Origin: Penelope pileata
Taxonomy: Eukaryota > Chordata > Aves > Galliformes > Cracidae
Length of the DNA stretch: 64,000 nt
Direction of reading: 5' to 3'
NCBI GenBank assembly: GCA_013396635.1
Contig: WBMW01001268.1
Span: 1,325,657-1,389,656, forward strand
This document shows, in pieces, positions 1 through 10,865 of the stretch. The position numbers were made by a program, and so were the translations under genes. The notes beneath the pieces are model-generated. The model made no database searches, was not told where the DNA came from, and saw only the letters and a program-made list of their open reading frames with translations. Every line of letters begins with the position of its first letter. Position 1 is the stretch's first letter.

Positions 1-130
1 CCGCCCCCCCCCCCCCCCCCCGCGCTGCGCTGCGCTGCGGGAGCTCCCGGGGCGCGATCTTCGCAGGGACTCCGCGCTTCTCCGAAGTTTCCAGGCAACT
101 TGCGTGCTGCTGTAAATCCGGAGCAGCAGA
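1..130. other. Poly-C run and CpG-rich shore at the left edge
   Basis: The first 21 bases are almost all C, followed by short repeats of CGCTG and many CpG dinucleotides to about position 110. CpG density then drops to the level of the rest of the window. This fits the downstream flank of a CpG-island promoter and first exon lying just to the left. I searched this stretch for the expected exon 1 end (encoding a LLTVKHEL-like motif before a GT donor) and did not find it, so I treat it as intron 1. Confidence 0.5.
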
Positions 131-3100
131 TCTGGAACTTGCTGTTAATTCGGGAGTGTGCATGGCACGTCCCCAAGATATCTGTTCTCTGTGTTTGTTA
201 ACTGCAGAGGGGCTGTTAACCCCTGAGCTTTTCTCTCATCTTTTTTTTCTTTTTCTCCATTACTGACTAAAAGCAACTGTAGGATGCTGCTCATCTGAAA
301 AGTTCGGGACCAGCCCCTACTTGGTGTGTGCGTGGCTTCCTGTGCAGGATGGCTGGGAGTGCTGAGGGTCCTCGGTGCTGTTTGGCTTTGGGTCCTGGTG
401 TCACCCCTGGTAGGGGCTCCGTAGGTGTACCCCAGTGGAGCATGGCTATCACTGCAGCTTAAAAAAAAAAAAACTCTTCCTGATAGCTGTGCAGAAACCC
501 AAGAGGCTGTGGTTTCCTTCTTTGAAGAAGAAGAGAAAAAAAGAACTGGTGGAATACATATTTGTCTCGTTAGGTATTGCCAGATTTCAGCATGTGGGAC
601 AGGAGGGAGCAGGGGAGAGGATGTGGATCATGTTTGTTCCATATCGTTCTCGAGCTGTGTGAAGATTTATAGGAGTTGAGATGGCACAAATCCCTGCAGG
701 ATAGCCATTTAAAGGTAGTTTGAAGAACAAACATGTTCATGGGCTCTAGACCAAGAGCTGTCTGACAGCATAACAACAATCAGTTTGATCTTCATCTTTA
801 AGCTTTATAGACTCGGGAAGTACTGATGCTTTTAATTAAAAAAAAGATCAGGCTTGTTTGTCTTTTTTTAAGCTTCTGAAATGTAGTTTGATGGGAATCA
901 GTTGCTTCTCTCCTTATTAAGTATTTAGAAAACTCTGCTTTCTGAAAAATGCTTTCTAGCAATGGCTTGTCTATTTCTGGAACATTAGGGTGGAGGAGGG
1001 AGCTGCTCTGTCACGCACTCCTGGGAGACTCCTACTCCTGAAGGTGTCAATAGTGTCATCGCTGTGCATGGCATAGCAGGAGATGGTCTCAGAACTTCTC
1101 TGCACCATGCACGAAGATAGAATAATTTGAGGAGAAAAAGCGCCACCAGCTTTCTTTTGTGTAGAAATAGATAATGAATAATCTTGAGGATACTTTGGGT
1201 GCTTTTCTTAGTTTTTTGCCCTGGGTCTGGCTGTGTGGGTGCACGGCTGCTGCTGGGGGTCAGCCCACCACAGTTCCAAAGCACGCAGCATGATTAAGTA
1301 TTTTCCCTTCATTTTGGGAAGGAGGGTGAGGGTGTGCCTGAGAGCAGAAACTGTAGCCGTAAGGATTTTCCTTATTCTGAAATACTGAGGTTGTATGCCA
1401 TGAATATCCTTTTAATGTGTGATTTGTTTAGATTCCAGAGTTGCCCTCCCCTCTGTGTTGCCTTTCATGTTGCTAGCTCTGTGACTAATTGAGTGTTTTG
1501 CGGAGTTACATATCGAAAGTAGCTGTCAGTTGGCAGATGAAAAAGAGGTCAGTCTCTGCGGTGTTTAGGAAGAGTGCACTATTGTGGTAGAAATTAGTGG
1601 CTGCTTTGAGAAGGGAGTGTCTCATTTTCATGTTGTGGAAGTTGTTGCTTGAAGCTCTTGATAACAGAGACTCATTCAAAGTAGGAAGAATTGTGTATTC
1701 AAATCAGCTAAGTGCGGGTGAACCTCCAGTTGTGCTTTGCAATTACTTGGGTCGTCTAATTGCTCTGAAAACACAAAGCTGGTTAGAGATGGGCACCGAC
1801 TACAGTCAAGTGAGTAAGTGAACATGCTGTAAAGCTTGGATTTAAGATCTCATGAGCATCTTCAAGAACAGAACAGATGATTGCTTGTTACCTTCGAGCC
1901 GCTGTTGTGATGTATGCAAACACACAACTAAAGCACATGTAGTGTTATTTCTACACTGCGCGCTCAGCTGCTTGCTAGCCCTATCATACCATGACTTGAC
2001 TTCTTTTAAACTTTGAGTTTGAAATTATAATCCTGTCGTCTGACACCTAGGGTCAATCATAATTTTAGCTCTATATCTGATGTTCTTAGGGTACTGAAAC
2101 TCATTCTCTATTGCTTGACCAAAAAGCAATTGCTGAAAAAACTTTGCTTCATGGACGTATAGATTGGCTCTGTGATAGGGAAGGAACTGTGGTGCGCAAC
2201 ACTTGAGTGCCTCTGAGATGCTGTGTTCTTTGTGAGATGGCCAAGATTAGGCACTGCTCTGTGTATATATATTTTAATGATGCATAGAATCAGATTTCCC
2301 CCCTACTGCTGGGCAAACCATATGCATGCATGTATTCAGCGATGGTTACTTTGGCTCTTTTGTAGAGCAGGCACAGGAGTAAGTTGTAGGACATACTTGA
2401 ATTCATGATGATTTTTTTTCCTAATGTATTTAGCGACCATTTTCTTTTCTTTGCAAGAGACTCACACAAACCACAGTTCAGCCACTTCAGAATAGTTACC
2501 AGCTCCTTCTGCTTATATTGAGAAGGAAGTGAGCTTGTGGGAAAAATGGAATCCCCTTTTCTTGACAGGGAGTGGGGAGAAAAAAAATACACCCAAGATC
2601 AAATGTTAGGAAGTGGCAACCATCTTTGACTCTATCTGAAGCTGTCCAGTGGAAATAATATGAAAATGAAATTTCCAAGATGATTCTTTTCTTGCAAAGG
2701 AAAAGGTTGCATTCTTAAAGGCTAGCCTTGGAGTTGGCAGAGCTTTGCATCTGTTTTGGAGACCTGACCTAAGAAGCTTTGTATTATTTACAGTGGAAAA
2801 AATACTTTAATTGCCTCTTAATGTTTTCTGTTCCCTGGTAGTCTTGAAGCAAACTTCTGAGCAATAGGCAGTAAATATGTTTGGTTTGCTTTAAGCTGTT
2901 GTTCTTTTCCCTTTGGCGAGTCTGATTTGAAGAGGATACTGGGTTCACTGTAATGCTATCATAAGCTTTGGGCTGCAGAACTTGCGTTAGTTTGGACCTC
3001 ATGAGGGAAGAGGTGTGTAAAGCGCAGAAGTCAAAATAGCGATGGGCTGCAGGGCTCCAGAGGCAGAACAGCTTGCAATTTCCTCTTGAGTCAAGTAGTT

Positions 3101-6100
3101 TCATACTGAACTGTAAGTTATGAAGAGCTTAAAACAGTTTAAATGGTTTAATGTTAAAAATTCTTAGTTAACCCTCTTGAATGAGAACTTAAGAATAAAT
3201 TAATATATGAACTGTAAGATAGCTCACTCTTTGTTCATGTTATGCTGTAAGGCATTGGAGAATCCTGTGCCTAAGAAATGATGAAATCGTGAGTTAAATG
3301 GAGAATTACAGTGTTACTTTTTCATTAGTTTTAGAAGGAAACGTTCTTGCAGGAGCTTAAAGATACTGTTAAAATGATACTTTGTGTCAGAAACAGCTTT
3401 GTATCTGGCTGTATTAATTCAGTGTTCCGTTTAGATATCAAGAGATCTACCTGAATGTTTCAGAGCTCAAATTGTTTTCACTTTAGTTCAGCTCTTTTCC
3501 TCTAAAGCACGAAAATACGTGTGCTCTGGCATTGCTGTGGGAAATGCAAGGACTGTTTTTACAGAGTGAGTTTATGAATATTCCTTAATGCTGCTTAGGT
3601 CTGTGGATTTTACTCTTTGCAGAATCAATGCACCCTAGTGCTTTTTAGGATCTTATTTAAGAAGCAATTCAGAAAGCAATTGCTAGAGTTGCTTAGACTT
3701 CTGTGAGAGCCTGTATATCTTAGGGTGTGATACACAGCTCTGTCCTTGATGTAAATATTTCTGTTGGATCCCCTTTGTTGCTTGGCATCATTTGTCTTTG
3801 GGTAAGCGTTCTCTGTTGGCACCATTATGCAATCTTAATGATGAGGAGTATCTAAGATCTCTTTGCTTCCGACATCTTCTGTAGATAGGCAGACGGCCTG
3901 GTTCCTGAAGGGTTTGCACTGCTGTCATTGCATTTGGTTTTGTGTTTTGTTTTGGGATCTATTGCAACTGTTGACAGTTGTAAATATTTTATGCTAGGTT
4001 GAACAGTTGGAGCCTCACCTCAGAGAGGTTTGTTCTGAAGATAATTCTTAAGCTTTTCCAGCTGTTATCTGTATAAGCTAATAATATGTAAACACCTTCC
4101 ACCAGAATTTAAATTCAATTACTCTTCTTTTGTTGTGTTTGTCTACATTGTTACTTTAACACTGTGTCAAGATAGCCCATGACCCATGTGCTGTTTTTCT
4201 GTTTTGCTTTTGTTTTTATGAAGTGGCATGCTAGTTCCTGTTGCTAGAGAAGGCCGAATTTGATTCACAGATTGTTCTTGGATGTCATTTGTGGTTTAAA
4301 AAGGTGTGCACAGCTTTAGACATCTCTTATTTCCATCTGGCTGTTTCAGCTCTGTCTTTGGTATTCGATTATAGCAGCTTTATTCATTAACATGTTACCT
4401 AATCTTTTTTTTTTGGCTGTTACGTGATGTGTACTGTTACTGCACTTTGAGCTTCTTGCTAACCGTGAGATGCTTCTGAGTTGGATCTCGGTGACCTCAT
4501 AGTGATTCATCGTACAGTAATGACAGACCTCATAGCAAAATCACTTCTGTAATAGCTACTGCTGATGAATGCAAATGGATTTTAACATGGAGCATATTCC
4601 AGTTCAGACTATTGTGAGTTTGGATCATTAATCTCAGATACTAACGCTTTTGTTTCAGCTTCTGATGTACAAATTATAACTTTGGGATAGTGTTCTGCAG
4701 CTTCAATCTGTGTTAATAATGGCAGTGATTATTTCCTGTCGTCTTTCCCACAGCATTTCATGCTTCTGAATTTCCACATGCTGTTTTACACTTAGCTAAT
4801 ACTTCAGAAGATTTTTGTCATCTTTGGCTGCGCAAAGCTTTCGTTTCCAGGCCTTCTAGAATAGGATCAACAGCCTTGAAAACCTGAATATTTTTCAACT
4901 CTGACAATCTCCTTCTTAAACACCTGATGTTATAGAGGATGAACAGTTGTCACCCCAGTTACCTCAGTTGTGGTTCTGGAGTTCAGAGTAGCATGAATTG
5001 TAGCTTTCCTTCTTTGACATGAGTTCAGAACTTTGGCCGTTTTTTAGAATTTCTTTTTTATTTTTTAATCTAAGACAAATGCAGGTATTCCTTGAGGTGA
5101 TATCCTTTGAAAATTTCATTTTAAGTTTGTAAGATTGTTCCTTGTCCTGGTTATATAGCACTCTTGTTCAGTGACCTGATAGTTATTGGTTGGTGACAGT
5201 CTTTCAGATTTAAAGAACTATGGAACATTTTTCACTTACCTTAACAATAGATCTCAGTTGCTGAAACGAGTTACAGCCAAGATGTAATTTCATATATGTA
5301 TATATATTTATACAAACAGAAAACCAATACAGCGTCCTAGATTCGTTTTTGTCAGTGTCTGATGAGCAATCATTGTGTGGCTTTGGTTATGTGCTGTGTC
5401 GTTGTTGTATTTCTTTGTTCTCCCCCCTCTCTCTGACAGTAATGTCTGAGTTTTGCTTAATTTCTAAGAAAATCATCCCCTGTTCACTCTGAGTAAGGGG
5501 TGATCTTGATTTTTATATTCATATAACTTTGAAAACCAGCATCTGTTCTTTGTTGCTGACTTGAGGTAAATCAGCGATGTGGGCCATTCTCTGAAGTAAT
5601 GGCTTAGAATCAAGTTGATCTTGACATCGGGCACCTAGTGATATGAAATAGAACCAACTTTTTCCTGCTGTATTCTCCTTCTTGCTTTCTCTGTTGTGCC
5701 TCAAAGCGTGTGAGGTTCATCGTTCTGTTCAGTAACACAGCAGAGCTGGTCTCATGTTGCTGAGGATGGCAGAGACAAGTTGTAGCTTTCAGGCAGAGTC
5801 TGTCTTTGAGGGACGCTTGATCTTGTTCAGTAGAGCAGGCTCTAGTTTCAACTTCCTGCTTCAAAACCAGTAAGACATGGAGAGCAGAGACAGAGGACAC
5901 CACATTTTAACTTAAAACCAACCACTGTTGAAATACTGTTTATTAAGATGATAAAAATATGACTTGATGTAGTCATTATTCTCTGCCATCTTGCACAGCT
6001 CTCAGTTTGCATGGGGCCTTCTCAAAGTGCAAGCGTAGTACAAATGACAGTGTCAATTCCTTTATCATCTGGAGATGCTCCTTTCTAGGCATTTGTTTTC

Positions 6101-8143
6101 ATCAGAGATGATGATTGGGACCGAAGCTGTTATTTCCTCTTTGTTTTCATGGCTGGCCTTTGTCTGGCCTTTTCTTTTAGTCTGTTTGTTTCTGGGTTGA
6201 TCTGTTTTGTCTCGCTGTCACCCTCAGCTGTGTACTTTCCTTACTGTGTTGGCCCAGTGCTGGATGCTCTGTACTACGTGCTGTAGAAAATCTGTTAATA
6301 GAAACTTTTCCTAATTGTGCATCTATGCAGTTAGCTTGTTTCCCAGAATGTGCTGTCAGCTTGCTGAGTTTTTTCTTGATGTGCCATTTGTAGCTTCAGA
6401 TTGTTTGTTGAGAAACTCTTATCCTGCTGACTTGGGCACTACTTCCTTTTATGTACGAGTTTAGTTCCCTTCCTTTGTACTCTTCTGTTAACAAAGAAAA
6501 AGGGCATGGAGAAATAAGTCTGTTCTCAAAGATGCTTTCCTTATACTCTTAAATTGAGCTACGCTGAAGGCACCGTGTCTGAATGGTGTCATTGCGTACA
6601 CTGAAGTGTTCCGATACTGCTGCTGGGAGGATGCTCCCTGGTGACTGTACATCCTGTTGCAGTCCTGTCCTTGTACAGGTTGCACAGGTAGCTGTTGGGT
6701 CATGTTCCCTTACTAATGCTAGCGTGGCAGTGGCCGTGCCATAGGAGGGGCTTTTCACTCATAGGTCAGTGGTTATGAAGGCCTTCTTGTCGCAGTTCTT
6801 TAAAGACTCTAAAATACTCTTTGGAACAGTTATCTTTTAATTGCTGAAAGCAGTGCTTCTTTAAAGTCTTCAGCAGTGGACGCTTGGGCTCCTAAGGAGC
6901 AGCTGGTGAATGTAAGAACTGATCTTTGGGAGTAATACTCCTCAAAGGAAGTCCAAGGAAATGTCAGTCTAGCAGCTTTAGTTCTGGAGAAACAACATCC
7001 CATCTCAGTGTCAGAAAGTGCTGCATCTACTTTGAGCAGATGGTGACGAAGAGCTGCTTTAGCCATGTCAGTGGAAGGAATGGCATGGGCACCACGAGCT
7101 CTTCAGCTTCTACTTCTTGGGTAACAACTTCAGAGAGGGACGGAGCGTGGTCACTGAGACTGTTGGATTGAGCCATTGCCAGGCATGGCAGCGTGGGGAG
7201 AAGCACTCTGTGAGAGTTGTTCATTGTTTTCTGCAACTTTGAAGACTTATTATTAGTGCTTTTATTTATTTTCGATTAAGGATAATTTTGCTGCCTCCTT
7301 TATGGGGAGTAATTCTGAGAATTTGTACGTCTCAGGTGCCCTGTCATACCTCTGTGTGTTATGCAGCACCTTGAGCTGCCCGGCCTCGTGGGACGTCCTT
7401 TTTCCTCACTATAATGCAGAAAGAATGAGGGGGCCTTTTTATAGCATTAACCCGCTTATTTGTGATGATGTTTTCCAATTCTGTTATAAAAGTAAGATCA
7501 CAATAACTTTCAGGGCATTTCATTACTTTAAGGCAGTTAAACATCTTAACTGGCAGTAACGTGGGATTAAGTGGATAGTGCAAAATTATGGGTTACATTG
7601 AAACAAGTACATAATCGTTCAAATTAGTTATCATTCAGCTATTTACTGTCTCATCTCATGACAGTTTCGCTACTATTGTTGAATATGGAATACAAACTAA
7701 AATGAGTTGATGGTTCGCCTCAAGTTATTGGACAGAGTTCAGGACTTGATCCCTTTTTAGGACTACAGCCAGCACTCAAATCTTCAGCATGTGATTGGAG
7801 ATGCGGCTTTTTTCTGTCTTCCATTCTCTGTCATCTTATGCAGTTCCAAGAGTGTGGCAGTGTTAAATGACTGTAGTGCTCTCTAGAAGGGAGTTTAATT
7901 GAAAAGCCTTCTGCTGGCAGCTCTTAAAGGATATGAGATGGTAAAAACTTTTTTGGAGTACCACAAAAAGGTTTCAAACTGGAGAATTTTAAAGCGAAAA
8001 ATTTCTAACCAGTCTGAGGTTAGCATTTATTTAGCTAGAGTACTTTGCTAAAACTGCAGATACTTACCCTGGCGATGTGTAGTATTCAGTTGCTGCAAGA
8101 CAGACCGCTTTCTGAGTGTGATGTGACTTGCTGTCATTAGATA

Positions 8144-8678
8144 CAAGGGCTCCTCCGAAAGTAATGCCTCCCATTTGATTATGTCGGCCCATGATGTCAG
8201 AGGCAGATGTGTGTGGTATGGCAGCAGAGGTTGAACCTTCCCACCAATATCCCATTCCATGTTGTTGCCGTGTGACAGGTGGCAGCAGAGGGGCACTCTG
8301 ACACAACGGCGTCTGACCTGGAAGTGTGGATGGAGCAAAGGTGTGGCATTGAATTCTTCCATGCAGGATAAAGTGACACCCATTGGCATTCATTGATGCT
8401 TGCTGAATGTTTCTGGAGAGCACTGTAAGCACAGTGAGGTGGTGGTGGTGTGCTGCAGCAGTGATCAGGGGGGCATCTTTGCTGGTGCAGATTGTCACAA
8501 GCATGGCATGCAGCTCTAGTTCATGGCTGGTGAAAATGCACAGCTAATGGTGGTGACTAGGCTGAAAAATAGTGGTCTTTAGCTGAGAATTTGCTCTATC
8601 AAATAGTGTTAAATGTGTTCTTTGTATCTGTTGTCGTTTCCAAGGAAATAAATAGGAGACATTTTGGAGTGACCTACA
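8144..8678 (+). mobile_element. Galluhop-like mariner DNA transposon, internally deleted
   Basis: The left end (CAAGGGCTCCTCCGAAAG) and the reverse complement of the right end (TGTAGGTCACTCCAAAA) form imperfect terminal inverted repeats. Each end abuts a TA dinucleotide (8142-8143 and 8679-8680), the target site used by Tc1/mariner elements. At 535 bp it is far shorter than a full mariner. The interior, around 8318-8420, keeps a broken + strand trace of a transposase N-terminus with stop codons. The layout matches my memory of the chicken Galluhop family; the family name comes from recall and not from a database comparison. Confidence 0.75.
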
Positions 8679-9067
8679 TAGATATTCCCTGTCTGGGTCT
8701 GCCTTACCTACTCTTGGTAGATGGGTACATTTTCCTTACTTCTGATTTCAGCAATGACTGATACAGCTAATAGTACAGTGAGCTTCAGTTTAACTCGTGA
8801 TGTATATTAATTCTCTGATTTGTAAATAGTTCTGGTGCCAGATCTTGCCTACTGCATGTTTCTAAAATAGAAATTATTATGGGAACTGATCACAGAAGTA
8901 GTATTTCTCTATGACTTGCTTTTCATTACATGTCATATTAGGATAGCTTATAGATTTCCTCAGATTTGCAAAAATTGTTGTTGTATACATCGGTTTGTAC
9001 AAGAAAAAGTTCTGAAAGCTTTTAGGTTTTCTAATCTCCCAATAATTTTAAATGTTTTCTGTACTTA

Positions 9068-9121
9068 TTTCAATCTTGATTAATCCCTTGTAAATTTCAA
9101 TCTTGATTAATCCCTTGTAAA
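9068..9121. repeat. Perfect 27-bp tandem duplication
   Basis: A 27-base unit beginning TTTCAATCTTGATTAATC occurs twice head to tail at 9068-9094 and 9095-9121 with no mismatch. It looks like a recent local duplication in intron 1. Confidence 0.9.
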
Positions 9122-10102
9122 GATGAATGTTAGGAGCTGAAAATGATAGGTAAGATTTCATCAGTGCCTCGCGTGAGAGCAGTTAGCCTATCCCCACTGG
9201 ATGCATTTGTGTATGTTTACAGATTCCCAGGATTGTTGGAATATGTCATGAATTTGCTTTTTCACTCATTTAGTATGAATTCTTTGTTTTTTTAGTTTGT
9301 TTTTTTTTTTTTTTGGATGCTTGCTCATTCTTTGCAGAGAGATGTCTTTCTGAAGCTTAGTTTTATATTTATTTTGAGCTGTTGGAGTTACTACAGTTCA
9401 GTGAATGGAGCATAACTGTAAATTCTGATAATGAATTCAGAAAGCACATGGTGGTAATGAAGTTTCTCAGACAAATTCTGGTTCGATTTGAATAGAGTAA
9501 GTTGATTTCATTTTCTGCTGTCAGAGTTTTCCTTTATGGTTGAAAGATTTCTGTACTCGAAAACTGCGTTGCTGCTACTGAAAACTCTTTGTATATCTTT
9601 TCTCCTTTTTTTTTTTCCCTAAAACCAGCCTATAGTTACCCTAGAGGCGTTCTTTTAGCAGCCGTGACAGCCCATGCAGCTTCTGCTGCTTGATGCTGCC
9701 TCCTTAATTGTGCTAGTAAAACTGTTTATGCAGCTGCTTTTTAAAGTGCACCATGAACTGAACTTGGCTTGGAATAATCAAACTTCTTTACTTCTTTGGC
9801 TTTCTGCTTTTAATCTGGATCGTTTCACTGAACAGCTTTGCTACGTGTCCTGCAGTCCAGTTGATAGAAATGGATGGATTATATTATGGTAGGAATGAAA
9901 GATGGAAAAGATTGAGACTTTCTTTCAGCAGCTTATTTATGAAAAACAAAAAACACAGCTTTTTAAAATAGGGTTCTTCATTCCCTGTTTAGAAAAATGT
10001 CTGTTAGACAAAAAATACTCTATATATGATATAAACATAGGGCTCCCTCCTCCCAAACTCCCCAACAGATGAAAAAGCTTTGTTTCAGCATAGGTTTTTC
10101 CA

Positions 10103-10162
10103 GGTGTGTTGGACTTGATGATCTATGGAGGTCCCGTCCAACCCCTGCAATTCTGTGATATT
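10103..10162 (+). mobile_element. CR1 LINE 3' end fragment
   Basis: About 60 bp match the CR1 3' terminus in sense orientation: a TTGGACTTGATGATCT block, a GAGGTCC...CCAACCCC block and the terminal ATTCTGTGAT motif. Severely 5'-truncated. Confidence 0.8.
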
Positions 10163-10296
10163 GTAGACTCGAGGTCTTTCCCTCTCAATAGTAGCAGAAA
10201 GTCTTTGTAGGTTTAATAATTCTATGTTAAATGCATGAATAGTTGTTGGAGCTCTGTTTACATCATCTTAAGTACAGTATAATCCAAGAACATGAC

Positions 10297-10598
10297 GTTA
10301 GTCGGAGTGCTAGGGCTGAGGGAAGATCTGATTGCTTTCTACAACTACGTGATTGAGGGTTACACAAGATGGTTCCAGACTTCTCTCAGTGGTGCACAGT
10401 GATAGGATGAAAGATAACAGGTACCATCTGGAACATGGGAAATGCCAATTATATATCAGCGGAAGAATGCATTACCGTTGGGGTGGATCAGCACGTGGAA
10501 CAGTTTGCCCAGGAAAGGTTGTGAATGTTAGTGCTTGGAGTTGTTAATGGCATGAGCACCTGAGAAGTTTGGACTAGATGGGCTTCGGTAAGGATTCT
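10297..10598 (+). mobile_element. Degraded CR1 LINE fragment (ORF2 end)
   Basis: Blocks in sense order match the end of CR1 ORF2: an ATTGCTTTCTACAACTAC block near 10330, a CTCTCAGTGGTGCACAGTG block near 10383, a CAGTTTGCCCAGG...TTGTGAATG block near 10500, and a GGACTAGATGGGCTT block near 10572. Stops and indels show it is old. Boundaries are approximate. Confidence 0.6.
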
Positions 10599-10793
10599 GG
10601 GAAGACCAATGGCAGAAAGAAAATTATTCTCCCTTGCTTTTCAAGCTACAGTATGGTACGCTGCTGGAATGTCCTTATAACACTGCTTATTTCATTCAAC
10701 TGCTAACTTGCTTTTACTGAAGCTTATAGTAATATGTCAAAATGATGTTTCATTGTATCACATATCTGACATGATGTTTTTTTTTCCCTTCAG

Positions 10794-10865
10794 CAAATTT
10801 GACAGGCCATGCAGAGAAAGTTGGCATTGAAAACTTCGAACTCTTGAAAGTTCTTGGAACAGGGG
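10794..10865 (+). CDS. RPS6KA5: RPS6KA5 exon 2: start of the N-terminal kinase domain
   Basis: 72 nt between acceptor TTCAG and donor GTAAGA. It completes the Ala codon begun in exon 1 and encodes 23 residues (human numbering 36-58), including the ENFELLKVLGTG strand that leads into the ATP-binding glycine loop. It ends on the first base of the next Ala codon, completed by exon 3 as GTGAYGKV. The window contains no upstream exon with a start codon. Confidence 0.95.

Larger units (their letters stand above)
1..10793 (+). other. RPS6KA5: Intron 1 of RPS6KA5 (3' part)
   Basis: Noncoding sequence upstream of exon 2, ending in a T-rich tract and the acceptor CAG at 10791-10793. It holds the CpG-rich edge, a mariner relic (8144-8678), a 27-bp tandem duplication (9068-9121) and two CR1 fragments (10103-10162 and about 10297-10598). 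Elsewhere I see only ordinary AT-rich intronic sequence with short T or A runs. No open frame here has recognisable protein similarity. The donor end is outside the window. Confidence 0.85.

Noticed and set aside
350..457. Short ATG-initiated frame near the left edge, considered as a candidate first exon
   Set aside because: It does not encode the expected MSK1 N-terminus, and its frame runs to a stop without a convincing donor linking to exon 2.
985..1284. 99-codon minus-strand open frame in intron 1
   Set aside because: No similarity or motif; proline-rich ends reflect local composition.
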